Shown one piece after another: positions 1-12,335 of a DNA stretch of 64,000 nt; positions within the stretch are counted from its first letter, which is position 1; each line of letters opens with the position of its first letter. Location of the stretch: positions 14,407,219-14,471,218 of the forward strand of contig CM046341.1 in NCBI GenBank assembly GCA_025403435.1, read 5' to 3'. The translations under genes and the position numbers were made by a program. The notes below the pieces were generated by a model. That model was not told the DNA's origin and did no database searches. It saw only the letters and a program-made list of their open reading frames with translations. The stretch is from Artocarpus heterophyllus (taxonomy: Eukaryota > Streptophyta > Magnoliopsida > Rosales > Moraceae).

Positions 1-675
1 TATATATATACTATATAAGTAAATCACATTCAACGTGGTTCTCTATATGTTTTTTTAAACATATATTTATATATATATATACATGATATATGTATATAAT
101 CACGTAGTACGTGATTCAAAAGAAGGAAGGAAATAAACATAGAGGTGCTTTTAAAGCACCTCCCCCACATATCTAATGTAGGTGTATGTGATTCAACTAC
201 CAAAGAGTTTAGCATGTGGTTTTTAAAATTTGAAATAAATTAAAATTAATTAAATAAATAACTAACTACTCAATTCTTAAAAAAGGAGATAATAGTTATC
301 TCAGAACTTTCATATGTGATATCTTTACAAATTATCCAAAGAGAAAAACTAAGCCTTCTTTCTTTGAAAAAATTGGTCTGCTATATTATGTATTGAGTAC
401 ATAGTAGATCTAAAAAAGTGTGAGATTAATTTATTCTTATAGTTTAACGCTCACTCGTCTTTCCATTGGTGTGAAGGTTTGGCTTGGAAGATCGTCGTAT
501 CAAAGAAGAAAGCTAGAATATCCTGATAGGTCTTCAAAAAGTTTGAAACAAATTCTTCAAGCTTTCTATTTTTAATTTAAATTATATAGCTATTTTTGAT
601 GAATAAAGTTTTTAGAAGATTTTTGTTTATCAATCAATTTGTTTCTTCTGCTATGTATCATATTTAATTCCAACA
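1..675 (+). repeat. Copia 5' LTR, 3' part only
   Basis: This stretch matches the last part of the LTR at 9,095-11,224 along its length. Shared blocks include the A/T runs, the paired TTTTAAAGCAC segment and the end TTAATTCCAACA. Many point changes separate the two LTRs, which indicates an old insertion. The first roughly 1.45 kb of this LTR lies outside the window. Confidence 0.9.
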
Positions 676-677
676 AA

Positions 678-689
678 TGACATCAAAGT
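678..689 (+). other. Degenerate primer binding site (tRNA-Met type)
   Basis: TGACATCAAAGT lies two bases after the LTR end CCAACA. It differs from the common plant primer site TGGTATCAGAGC at four positions, mostly transitions, as expected for an old methylated element. Confidence 0.7.
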
Positions 690-2790
690 GGGTTATAGTA
701 TATATAATTTTAATTAACATAATTTTATGTTGATAATCTCATGTTCTTGATGCATGTTTATGGGCACTTTACATTTTTTCAATTTTTGTTTATGTGATAA
801 ATGATTAATTTTGTAGATGAATTTTTGGTCATTAATTATATGGTCCTTTTGGATTAATAATTTTATTTTAATTTTTTATTAGATCAAATTATGTAAACCC
901 ATAGAGGGGTATAGGATTTTTGTGATTTATTGTTGTTGTTGTTATCTTTTTTAATTCTTTTTCTATCTTCCACCTACAATTGTCTCCTTATGAATTACAT
1001 TAAGCATTCATGTGAATGTGGGGAATAACATGAAAACCTCTCACATTGCACGTACACAATCTTGCCGCCTATCACTCCAAGTTGTTTAGCCATGAACAAA
1101 GAAGCGCCAAATCTTGGCTGTGAGCTATAGCGAGGCTCGGTAGCACTTGGTCTTAAGCCTCGTGGCTTGGCCTTGAGCGTTGTGGCCTTGAGCGGTGAGC
1201 TAGCAAACGACAACAAAACAAGGCAGTGAAGGAGGCTGGGGTCTGCGAGAACTATAGTAATTCAGCCTCGAGCTCCACCGTGGCAAAAGCTAGCCTCGGT
1301 CATAGCTGCCTTATGGAGGAGGCTCTATTTCGCAAAGAAGCCTTTGTTGATGCACTACATCGAGTATAGTGAAACACCATGCGTTAGGCTCTCCTATTGG
1401 CCATGGCCACGGTGCTCCAAAAGGCAATAGCGTTCCGCCAGCAGGCGGCATGTCTGAGCAAAGGTGGCTGCACGTGAAGAACACTATAGAGAAGTAGATT
1501 GCAGTTGAAGAAGATGAAGTCCATCTGATTATCTGGAGTAACGTAATAGATTGTTAGGCTTTATTTTAAACATGGGCAATCATTTTTGAAAGGTAACTAA
1601 ACAGTTTTTTTAATGCAACCCATCTGGTGAAGTCTACCACAATGCAGTTGGGAAGTATGTTTACTTACAAGAAGACCCTTCTAATTTTTTTATCTTAATT
1701 TTTTTATAAGTTGTAATTTAATTATCCAAAAGGACTTGGTCAAAAATCCATTATTTATTTTCATGTCATTAGCTTATGTGATGATTATGATAACATATTC
1801 ATGCATTAAAACATATCATATAGGAAAGTGTCCACTTATAGTTATTGTAACATGACATACATACACTTGTATATTATTTCATTTTTTATAAAGTTGTTTA
1901 TAAAATGATTTAATATGTGAAGGAATTAATTATATGATATTAAAATTAATTGAGCTGATTTTATAGAATTAATCAACCAAATAATGTGATTGTAGTTTTA
2001 ATAGTTAAAACTTGGTAAAATTCACATTAATTCTAACTTATCTAATTTTAAATTATTTAATGTTAGGTAGCTTAGATAATTTATAATAAACTTAATTTTT
2101 TTAGTAAATCTAGTAATTTATCTAAGTGTAAATAGAATGGAATGTTTTATAAGATAAAACACATCATTTTAAAATAATAAGTGGGAGAAGGTAATATGAG
2201 AATATAACTATGGCCTCCACTATTAGCACAACACTATGAGATTTAGGTGGCACTTTGCGATGCTTTGATTTTGTGTTCCCTACGGAGGGTGTCCATTTAA
2301 ATCAATAATAAAGTTGGCTTCTAAGAGAGAGGATTTCATAATGCATTTCAAAATTGACCTACCATATGGGGGTAATTTTGAGTTAAGTTTTTAGAATATG
2401 AAATAGTGGGTTACACTCATAAGGATATAGTAAATTTGTTAATTATATCTTGACTAAATTAAATGGTTATTAATAAATATAGAAAATATGAGTTATTTTG
2501 AATATATTTTTTAATTGAGGATGTCTCAATTCAATTTATAAATAATTTGACCCACCTTACAGCGACACTTTATTTATTAAAATTAAATAATTGTAGAATT
2601 TGTAAAATATTTTGTGTTTTCCATATACATCATGCATCACGTTTACTATTCCAAAATAAATATTTATGATGTTTATACAACTGTTTAATTTATATTATTT
2701 ATTTATTACAACAATAATATTTAATCCAATCATCGCTATTCTCTCAAATAAAAATTAATCAAAGATAATTTTGTCAAGTAGAAGAATAAC
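690..2790 (+). other. Copia untranslated leader with an unexplained GC-rich block
   Basis: About 2.1 kb separates the primer site from the first recognisable gag sequence. Most of it is AT-rich and shows no coding potential. Positions about 1,000-1,560 are clearly more GC-rich than their surroundings and contain internal repeats of the type GCCTTGAGCG. No protein family was recognised in either strand of this block. It may be a captured host fragment or part of an unusually long leader. Confidence 0.5.
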
Positions 2791-3636
2791 ATGAATATTA
2801 TACTTGTTTGCAAAAACTACAAGCTTATCCTGATAGAGGAATGTCCTCCATCACTTACTGCCAATACCTTCCATAATGTACGAGAAGCATATGATCATCA
2901 AATCAAGACAAATAACAAAGCCCGCTGCTTCCTTTTGGCTGGCATGTTTGGCATGCTTAGGATGAAGCACAAAAACATGGAGACTGCTTATGAGATAATG
3001 TAATCTCTGCAAGACATGTTTGGCAAACCTTCTAAAAAGGCACGTCATGGAGCCATTAAGGCTGTGATGAATGCCAAAATGAAGATAGGGGTCTTGGTTA
3101 GAGAAGCGTTCTCAGCATGGTCAACTATCTCCATGAGGCTGAAGTAAATGGGGCGATGATAGATGAAGCCACATAGGTGGAGATGATTTTGGAAACCCTC
3201 TCCCATGTATTCCTTTAGTTTAAGAGCAACTATTTCATGAATAAACTGAAGTATAACATGATTGAGTTACTTAATAAGCTGCAAACTTTCGAGTCTATTT
3301 CGAAAAAAAAGACAATAGAAGATGAAGCAAATGTTGCTGAAGCTCAACCTTACTCTTCTGCTAAAAAGAACAGAAGGAAGAATAAGAAAACTAAAGAAAG
3401 TCGTAAATCTAAGCGTGGAGGAAAACCTCAAAAGAATGAGAACAACAACAACAAAAGAAAGCCTAAAGGAAAATGTTTCCACTATGACGTAGTCGGGCAC
3501 TGCAAGAATTATCTTCAGGAGCTAAAAAAAAAGGGTAAATCAGATTTACTCTTTTTAAAAGCTTTTTTAGTTGAAGATAATACTTTACCTTGGATAGTTG
3601 ATTCGGGGGTAACTAATTATGTTTGTTTTTCTTTGT
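2791..3636 (+). pseudogene. gag: Copia gag with zinc knuckle and start of protease, broken
   Basis: The frame from 2,791 encodes a Copia-type gag segment (motifs EECPP, VREAYD, KARC, EIM) that meets a stop at 3,001. Homology continues after it (SLQDMFGKPS) with further stops near 3,145-3,175. A second open frame at 3,237-3,638 carries the segment NMIELLNKLQTFESIS, a lysine-rich basic region, and a decayed zinc knuckle starting GKCFHYDVVGHCKN, in which the second Cys has become Tyr. It ends with the aspartic protease site WIVDSGVTNYVC, in which the usual DSGAT reads DSGVT. In a live element these parts form the capsid and the protease. Several in-frame stops make this a pseudogene. Confidence 0.88.
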
Positions 3637-3659
3637 AGATGCTTAGTTCTTCAATGGAG

Positions 3660-5190
3660 CTTACCGACGGGGAGCAAACAATAGAGTGGGAACAAGAGCG
3701 GTTGTTTCGGCAAGAGCTGTGGGAGTCATTAAACTTTACCTTAGAAATAGGTTTCTAATATTGAACAATGTATGTTACATTACTAGTTTTTATAGAAATT
3801 TGATTTCTGTTTCTAGGTTGTTTGAACAAATGTTTAATATTTCTTTTAATAGGCATTATATTAATATTTCCAGAAATGGTTCGGATATTTGTTTTCCACA
3901 TCTAGAAAATGGGCTTTACATATTAAGGCCTAACAAAAAATTACTGATCAATACCAAAATACTCAATGTTGAATAGCCAAAGCCCAAAAGGCAAATGGTT
4001 TCTTCTGCTAATAAAACATACCTATGGCACCTTAGGTTAGGCCATGTTAATCTTGACAGAATTAATAGACTAGTAAATGATGGTCCTTTAAAAGAACTAA
4101 AAGTTAGTTCTTTACTAGTTTGTGAATCTTGTCTTGAAAAGAAAATGACCAAAAGGCCTTTCTCTACAAAAGGCGAAAGGGCGAAGGAATCATTTGAGCT
4201 AACATATTTCGACATTTATGGTCCATTGAATGTACAAACACGTGATGGTTATGAATATTTCATCGTATTTATTAATGATTACTTGAGGCATGGATACGTG
4301 TACTTAATGCAATGGAAATCTGAGACTTTTGGAAAGTTCAAAGAATTCTAAGTGGAAGCTGTAAAGCAATTAGGAAAGTCAGTGAAGACTCTTTGATCTG
4401 ATAGAGGAAGGAAATACCTTGATATTGAGTTCAAGGATTATTTGATACAACATGGTATTCTGTCATAACTCATTGCACCTGGAACACCACAACAGAATGT
4501 TGTTGCCAAGAGGAAATCAAACATTGCTTGATATTGTAAGATCTATGCTCAACTATTCATCATTATCCACTTCATTCTAGGGATATGCACTACAAACTAT
4601 AGTATACCTTCTAAATATGGTTCCATCTAAGTCTGTTCCAAAAACACCCTTAGAGTTATGGAATGGTCGTAAAGCAAGTATACGACATATCTGTACATAA
4701 GAGTGTCAGCATATGTGCTGAAAGGAAAGACTGAAAAGCTAAAACCACATTCTGAAGTATGCTCATTTGTAAGATATTAAAAGGGGATGAGGGGAGGTTT
4801 GTTTTATATATCGACAAATGCAACTTTTCTCAGGAATGATTATATGACAAACTATAAACCTCATAGCAAAGTTGTACTTGAAAAGTTACTTTCTGATTAG
4901 ATTAGATTACAACTGACAACTATTATCGAAAGACAAGATGAGAAGACCACATCTCCAGATCAAGATGTGATAGTACCTCGACATAGTGGGAGGGTTATGA
5001 GACACTTGCTCACTGCAAGAAAATTGGAGAAGCACATGTTGCTATCTCTGATAATGGTGAGGATTATCAATTGACATATCGCCATGTAATGTAACATTCT
5101 AAAAAGGAGAAATGGCTGAAGGCTATGAACCTTGAACGGGAGTCCATGTACTCTAATTTAGTCTAGGAACTTATAGAACTACCTGAAAGG
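3660..5190 (+). pseudogene. int: Copia integrase region, broken
   Basis: A pre-integrase and integrase segment is readable at 3,995-4,351. It contains the zinc-binding HLRLGH motif with CESC downstream, followed by the start of the catalytic core (YFDIYGPL, DGYEYFIVFINDY). Stops follow at 4,351 and 4,396. The homology continues as scattered pieces (SDRG near 4,400) to the point where the nested solo LTR enters. In a live element this enzyme inserts the cDNA into the host genome. Multiple stops and small indels exclude function. Confidence 0.85.
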
Positions 5191-5195
5191 ATAAA

Positions 5196-8192
5196 TGTAA
5201 CATCCACCAATTTTGATGTAACGGATCATGTTAAGTTAGTAACGATGTTAAGGAAATTTTAATAATAATTTATTTTATATGTTATGATTTATGATCTTAA
5301 TGTTACTAACTATTTATGTCAAGTTTTATGACACGTGACGACCGCATGGAATCGTTGTGCTCAAGTGTTCATGTTAATTTTAATGTATGTTTAATTATGA
5401 TGCAATGATCATTTGAATGTATTAATGTATGGTATTCAAAGACAGTTCGGCAGGCCGAAAAGTCTACCAAAGATCGACAGGCCGATGGAAACCATCGGCA
5501 GGCCGAACTTGGTGGAACCGGCAGGCCAAAGTGGTGAATCGACAGGCCGAAGACAACTGACGAGCAGTCAGCAGAAATCTCTCCAAATTTATGGCTAAGT
5601 TAATTACGTTAATTGGGTGATTAATTGGCATATTTATGGATTAATTTCCTCATTTAAAGAAATAAAATGTTTGACTTTGCATTGATTGGTATTATTTTAA
5701 ATGGTTTCCTATTTTTAGAGGGCAAAAATATGGTAAGTGAGACTAATAATTTTGACTTTCCCTCTTTGCTCTCCTTCCTCCACGCCAATTAGCCACCATT
5801 TGAGTAAGAAAATTTCTAACTTAATGAAGAGCTTGACTCTCCTTCTTTGTACGTTATGCCCATTAACATTACGTTAAAAATTTTTAACATTCTTTTTCCC
5901 ATTTTTCTCTCATTCTCTCACGTCTCCTCTCATTCATTTCTGAGACCTTTTCTCATTCATCTCTTCTTCTTCTCTTCTCTTCTCCACGAATTCTATTCCT
6001 CTCTCTCTCTCGAAAATTCTCTGCAAGAAATTGAAAGAAAAAGTTTTATTTCATTGGTTGAATTCAAGAATTTTGAGAAGAAAATTTTTAACGTAAGAAC
6101 TCATTTCTTTTGATGTTTCTGAAAAGTATTTCTCCTCCTCAATTCGTCTGCAATATCTTTTTCTAGGTATTGTATTTTGTTCTGTTTTTTTTAATATGTT
6201 GTTCATGTATGTATTATGTGATGTTCCACCAAATTTCACATCATTACGAATTTTCTATGATAAGTTATGAATTTTCTATCCTCTACCCCTCACAGTAAAT
6301 TATTGTTGTTTGGCTATGATGCATGAAACATGTAATTTTTATTCAAGGGGTAAATGAATGTTGTTTTTCACAAAATTTGGTAAGAATGTTCATGTATATG
6401 TTATGTTATGGACTGCAAAGTTTTGTAATGTTTTGATGAGTGTAATTTATGTTATGAAATTTCTATGAGTTTAGGTCAAGAAAACTGTTTTAACAATGTT
6501 AATTTTAGAATTTCATTTTATGAAATGTTTTATATGTTTAAATGATTTTATTGATGATGACATAATTTTATGATATTGAAATGTATGATAATAAGATATT
6601 AGTATGAATTCTAAAATTAAAATATATGTATTTTAATTGTTAGAAAATGTTTTCAAAAGATTACTCATCTACATTATTATTATTATTGGCAGATTTTCAT
6701 GTTTGTAATGTATGAGATATTTTTGATGATTATACTTTAGGATGCATGTTATGGATTATGTTTATATGAGATGAATATATATGTGATGGTATATGAATGG
6801 ATGATTTACGCTATGATAATAAGTATTAATTTTATTTGTATTCTTTAAATGGATAAATGGCATGAACACGCAAAGAAACGAGCACATCGAGACCGCAATG
6901 TCGTCACCAAATCATATTAAGGTTAAGTAAGCTAGCTTTGATGGTAAGTACATTCTCACCTACAACATGATATGATTTTATAAGGTTTGAAATTATGATC
7001 CTAATGATGTTTATTCTATGAGGATTTTATGATGATTTTTATTAAAAGATTTCTTATGAAAAGTTTCTATGTTCAAAAGTTATGCATGAATGATGATGAC
7101 ATGTTTTAAAGTATGAAAGTTATGTATATATGTATCACCTAATAAGTGTTGCACACCAATGCTATGCTATGATAAGTTATGATGTCATGTTTGGTTTGGG
7201 ATTAGCTACCCTTCTCTTCTCATGACGGCGCGCCTACAATGATATTTATGGTGCAACACTTGGGCCCTTAAGATAAAATAAAACAAGTTTTAATATGGTC
7301 AATGTAATGAAAGATATGTTTCTATAAAAGTGTGCTTAATGCACTATTATGATATGATGATGATGATGATGTTAAGATATGTTTTTTTAAAAAAAAATTG
7401 TGAGATTTATATGTACTTACTAAGCTTTAGCTTATTCAAGTTTATGTCATGTTGTAGATAAGGGTAAGAAAGTCGTGGACTAGGCGGAGGATATGGAATG
7501 GCGTGTGAGCAAAGTATGATGAATTGTAACCAGAAGAATGCCAAGAAGAAAGTTTATATGTTTTTAATCAAGTTCTATAATATGGACATATTTATTCGTT
7601 AAGTTTTAAGAATACATGAACTATGTTATTATATTTTATTTCATCATTTTAAGGATTTTGATCTTCCACATTTTTATGAAAAGTTGAATTTTGTCTTAAA
7701 ATTTAGTTTTCTAAAAAAAAAAAAACTTTTGGCTCGGTCGGCCTGCCGAACATCATTGGTTGGCCAACCGATGTTGGAAGGTTCAGCCTGCCAAACGTTG
7801 ATAAGTTTTTAAAGCCAGATTGTAAAGCCTCTGCCGGCCTGCCGGTTGACGATCTTCGGCCTGCCAAAGTCCCAAGTTCGGCTTGCCGAACTGTGGAAGC
7901 AAGTAGCTTTTAAATGATGTGATGATTAATGAGATATGATTTAGTAATTTGGTATATTTATCTTATTAAAGCAAGTTTATGTTCTAAAGTAAAGTGAGTT
8001 TAAATTATGGATTAAATTAGTGAATGTTGTAAAAAAAAAATGTATGTATGGATCCTGGGTATGTTTTCCTTAACTACGTCTACAATTAAAGTATAGTATA
8101 AGTTTTGTACTTAAAGTTTATATAAACAAATAAATAAGTATGTAATGTATGAATGTAATGACATCTGTGACGTCCGTAAGGGGGGCGCTACA
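5196..8192 (+). repeat. Solo LTR of a Gypsy (chromovirus-type) family, nested in the Copia element
   Basis: It begins TGTAACATCC and ends GGGGGCGCTACA, and is flanked by the 5-bp duplication ATAAA (5,191-5,195 and 8,193-8,197). It is 2,997 bp long with no internal element region, so it is a solo LTR left by recombination between two LTRs. It is the same family as the LTRs at 26,407, 34,497 (opposite orientation) and 42,726. Near its two ends it carries clusters of a GC-rich motif in opposite orientation (5,440-5,560 and 7,730-7,885). Open frames inside it, such as 5,413-5,598, run through these repeats and are not genes. Clean TG...CA ends and the duplication make the call strong. Confidence 0.95.
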
Positions 8193-8197
8193 ATAAA

Positions 8198-9070
8198 ACC
8201 CATAGGGTGTAAATAGATCTATAAGAACAAAAGAGGAGTAGATGGGAAAGTTGAGACTTTCAAACTTAGGCTTGTGGCAAAGGGTTACACCTAAAAGGAA
8301 GTAAGTTGATTATGAAGAAACTTTCTCACCCGTAGCTATGCTTAAATCCATTCAGATTCTTTTATCCATTCTTACATGTCTTGATTATGAGATATGGAAA
8401 ATAATGTCAAGACTGCCTTTTTGAATGGGTAGCTTGAGGAAAGCATCTGTATGGTGTAACCAAAAGGGTTTGTGGTTAAAGGTCAAGAGCAAAAAGCTTG
8501 CAAGTTGCTAAGGTCCATCTATAGACTTAAGCAAACTTCAAGATATTAGAGCTTAAGATTTGATAAGGTGATCAAGTTTTATGGTTTTGATTAAAACATC
8601 GATGAACCTTGTGTATACAAGTATATCAAAGACAAGGAGATGATCTTTTTAGTTCTTTATGTAGATGATATCCTACTCATTAGGAATGATGTGGGGATAT
8701 TATCTAATAAAAAGAAAGGGCTCACCAACAAATTCCAATGAAAGATTTGGGAGACGCAAGTTATTTTCTTAGAATCCAACTCATAAGAGATCGCAAAAAC
8801 AAATTGTTGGCGCTGTGTTAGGCATTGCACATAGGTAAGGTGCTTATCAGATATTCGATGCAAAATTCCAACCCAAGATTTGATCATTGGGTGGTGGTTA
8901 AACACATTCTCAAGTGTCTTCGGAGAATGAGAAAATATATGCTGGTATACTCTGATGAGAATTTGATTCCTATTGGATACACTAATTCTGATTTTCAATC
9001 AGACAAAGACGTCACTTGCAAAGAGTTTTGAGGGGCAATTGGAAGGTTTAGATCTAAAAAACATATCTCA
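8198..9070 (+). pseudogene. rt: Copia reverse transcriptase and RNase H, broken
   Basis: After the nested LTR the Copia pol resumes. Reverse transcriptase pieces include a segment ending in the catalytic motif YVDDILL near 8,660-8,685 (Copia type YVDD). The end of the RNase H domain is readable at about 8,860-9,031, with HWVVVKHILKCLRR, YMLVYSDEN and IGYTNSDFQSDKD, where the last holds the acidic Asp. At least ten in-frame stops or shifts are visible between 8,200 and 8,830. Only a relic remains. Confidence 0.88.
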
Positions 9071-9079
9071 CCTGCTTTA

Positions 9080-9094
9080 AAGCAAGTGGGAGAT
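9080..9094 (+). other. Copia polypurine tract
   Basis: AAGCAAGTGGGAGAT immediately precedes the 3' LTR start TGTTGGG. A purine-rich tract here primes plus-strand DNA synthesis in LTR elements. Confidence 0.8.
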
Positions 9095-11224
9095 TGTTGG
9101 GATTAATGCCCTATAAGCATTGACATTGTAAATGTTGTTAATAAATAAGTAAAGTGACATTTATAATTATTTCTATTGCTTATATGTATTATGAATACTT
9201 TAATAAACGTCAAAAAAATTCCATGATTGTTTATATCACTATAAAGTTAGCATATAAATTTATATGCTTAGGGATAAAATTTATAGATAATAATCTAAAT
9301 AGTTTGTAATACTTAATTAAAGTTTGAGATCTTTATTTAATTATCACAAGTACGGTCCAATCTCATTTAGAATGAAATAGTCTTATCCAGGCTATTAATG
9401 TAGAGATATTAAATTAGAGGTACTTTATATAATAAGACTATATAGGAGTAGGCCATATAAATTATAAATCTCTAATAATCGTCTGCTATAAATGGAGCAT
9501 TCAAATTTATCAATATGATAATCATATATATGATAGTTTTAATCCTTAGTATTTATTAGTTTCCTGTTTATGCCATTATGTTTTTTGACTTGTATGGTAA
9601 GATTTATTTAAAAACAGATCATAACTTAGCATTTAGGAAACATGATAGAATAAATACTTAGGAATAATATTATATAGTTATGGAATCCATTCCGTCCTTA
9701 TGGAAGTTAGAAAAATAGTTCTCTTGAGTGATGATTCAAGATTTGAATAGTAGAGCGCTCGTTCATAATAAGATTATGAATTAACTATTCATTAGAGAAT
9801 TATTAGAATCCAAGAACAATTAAATAATAAGAAAGGTGAACGGAAATTGAACCTAGCTCTTATTATGAACTACTTATCGAGGATTGACTTACATGTAATA
9901 ATTAAATCAATGGAGTACTAGCTAATCTTTTTTGAGTAATTTTCACTATAATTTCAAGAGTTCAGTTTTAGGTTTTTAGTAGAGTAACATTGACACTAAT
10001 AAATTTGGCACGTTAATTAAAGAGTTTAATTAATTGTCAAATTTATTAGTGCATGAATTATAGGTCTATAAGTCTCTAATGCCACCTCTATAACACAGTA
10101 TTCGATATAATGTATAAAATGAATTATACACATTTAATTTGAAATTATTGAATTTTGAATTAATTATTTCACACTTGATATATTAATGTGACACCGAAAA
10201 ATGCTTTTTATGACACATAATATAATGTAATAAATTTCGTCACATTTAACTAAGTATTAGTTAATTAATTAATTGATTTTATTTAATTAATACGATTAAT
10301 TAGATATGTTTTAAATTAATTAGATATATTTTAAATTAATTAATTGATAATATTTGAATAATAAGATTATTTGAATATATATGAATTTATGTGTGAGACA
10401 CATATGTGGTGGGACCACATTTTATCGTTTCCAACATGGACACAAAATTAAATTATTAATTAATTTAAAATCTATTTTTAAATAAGTATGATTTATTTTT
10501 GAATTTAAATATATATATCTATAAGATTTTTTATATTACATAAATATATATATTATATAAGCAAATCACGTTCAACGTGATCCTTTATATGTTTTCTTAT
10601 ACATATATATAATATATGTATACACGACATATATAAATATAAAATCACATATTACATGATCTAAAAAAAATGGAAGCAAATAAATGTGGAGGTGCTTTTA
10701 AAGCACATCTCCCACATATCGAATGTGGGTGTATGTGATTCACCTACTAAAAAGTTTAGTGGGTGGTTTTCAAAATTTAAAATAAATTAAAATTAATTAA
10801 ATAAATAACTAACTGCTCAGTTATTAAAAAAAGAGATAACAATTATCTTAGAACTTTCATTGGTAATATTTTTTGTAGAATATCTAGAGAGAAAAATTGA
10901 AAGTTTTTTCTCTGAAAAAAATTGGTCTGCTATCTCATATATTGAGCACATAGCAGCTCTAGAAAAGTGTGAGATTAATTTATTTGTATAGTTTGACGCT
11001 TACTAGTCTTTTTATTGGTGTGAAGGCTTAGCTTAGAAGATCGTAGTGTCAAACAGGAAAACTAGGATACCCTGATAAGTCTTCAATAGGTTTGAAATAA
11101 ATTCTTCAAGCTTTCTGTTTTTAATTAAAATTATATAGCTATTCTCGATAAATAAAGTTTTCAGAAAATTTTTGTTTGTCCATTTATCTATTTCTTCTGC
11201 TTCATTTCATACTTAATTCCAACA
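9095..11224 (+). repeat. Copia 3' LTR, complete (2,130 bp)
   Basis: It begins TGTTGGGATTAATG and ends TTAATTCCAACA, giving the short inverted ends TGTTGG/CCAACA. Its last 680 bp match positions 1-675. It follows the polypurine tract directly and is followed by unrelated host sequence from 11,225. Confidence 0.93.
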
Positions 11225-12127
11225 AAAACTCGGTTGTAGCCCTAATTACATAGAGAAAACGTTATCTATCATGAATCTCAAACCTGATCCGCACCCTCTA
11301 CCGGAAACAAATAAAAAAAAAAAAAGGAAAAAAACAAGCTTTCACACAAAAGCCATCAGACACGCATTTCAATAACTTTTTTTTCCATTTAATGACAAAA
11401 AAACAATTTAAATTAATTTCACTTCAAATTAATTTTCTTTAAAAGTTTTACTGTCCCAATACTTTCCTTCTCTATATTATGTCGGTTTTAAGAAAAAAAA
11501 AAATAGAACAAAAAGGAAAAAGAAAATGAAATTTAAGGTGAACTCCTTATATATGCCAATTATATACGGTTAAAGGTGTCTCTAAAACCTAAGATGTAGG
11601 TATCAAATCTGCACATGTACTTATAGTATTGGTTCGAGCTGAAAAGTGTGGATTGAATTAGACGAACACCCCTAACTACTAACACATTATATGATTATTT
11701 AGGCAACATTATGTATAATTTTTAGTTCGTGAATGTAAATCAGTCCAAATATCCCTATTAAGCACACATATACATATCCAAATTTAGCAAATAATTAGTT
11801 CATGAAATATTGGTATATTGTAGGAGTCCTCCAAGGTGTGTGTCTTGGCTTAACAATCCAATATTATCTTTCCAGTTGCAAGTAGTCATCTTTTTGTTGC
11901 TATTTGCAAATGTATTAATTGCATCAAACCCTAAATAAATTCGTTTTCTATCATTAAGAATTTGAAAGTAATTTTAGGAGAGAGATATAGTTGACCTACT
12001 CTCCTTTTTTTTGGAAAGAAAATGCTTGAACTCTCTAAAATAAAAAATAAAAAGAAAAGACAGGCGATAACTAGTGAAATTGAACTTCATCATTTTTATT
12101 TAAGGATAAGCTTACACTTATTTAACA
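11225..12127. other. Host flank between Copia element and BBI gene A
   Basis: AT-rich DNA without a coding frame or repeat that I recognise. The last part (from about 12,060) already resembles the region downstream of the other BBI copies and is probably the distal 3' flank of gene A. Confidence 0.4.
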
Positions 12128-12152
12128 GCCTCAACATATCAGTAATTGGGGC
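12128..12152 (-). promoter_or_regulatory. Conserved 3' UTR inverted repeat, gene A
   Basis: The plus strand reads GCCTCAA, 11 bases, then TTGGGGC. In the minus-strand mRNA this gives a 7-bp stem with one C/A mismatch, 184 nt after the gene A stop codon. The same 25-nt element stands 101-108 nt after the stop of the other BBI copies. A hairpin role is inferred. Confidence 0.5.
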
Positions 12153-12335
12153 ATTGGCAAGCTCTAATATATTTCAAGTCTTCTAGTACAAATAGAGGAA
12201 CTGCATGTAATTTATGGTCTCTATGTTTCCTTGGTTCGAATTATGGATCAAATTATTTTATTACAGTATTTTTTCCCATGAAAATTTAAATTTTGGCTTA
12301 AACTCCATGTTCAAACCTCTGAACCAAACAGCCCT

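Larger units (their letters stand above)
1..11224 (+). mobile_element. Decayed Ty1/Copia LTR retrotransposon, 5' end outside window
   Basis: Two related long terminal repeats flank a coding region in the Copia order gag, protease, integrase, reverse transcriptase, RNase H. The left LTR is cut by the window edge. The right LTR is complete, begins TGTTGG and ends CCAACA. The internal region carries a degenerate tRNA-Met primer site just after the left LTR and a purine tract just before the right LTR. The coding frames are broken by many stops and frameshifts, so the element cannot produce its own proteins. A solo LTR of a Gypsy family (5,196-8,192) is nested in it between the integrase and reverse transcriptase parts. 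The target-site duplication cannot be checked because the left end is missing. Element class is secure; the lineage within Copia was not assigned. Confidence 0.93.

Noticed and set aside
1000..1560. GC-rich block as an rRNA or tRNA gene
   Set aside because: No tRNA A/B boxes, cloverleaf or rRNA core motif could be found by eye on either strand.
5413..5598. Open frame inside the solo LTR with repeated Gly-Arg-Pro
   Set aside because: It reads through the GC-rich motif cluster of the LTR. The related frame at 42,942-43,133 is not conserved as protein beyond the motif itself.
5440..7885. Regularly spaced motif copies resembling a CRISPR or iteron array
   Set aside because: Plant nuclear context, variable spacing, no unique spacers, and the motif is an internal feature of an LTR family.
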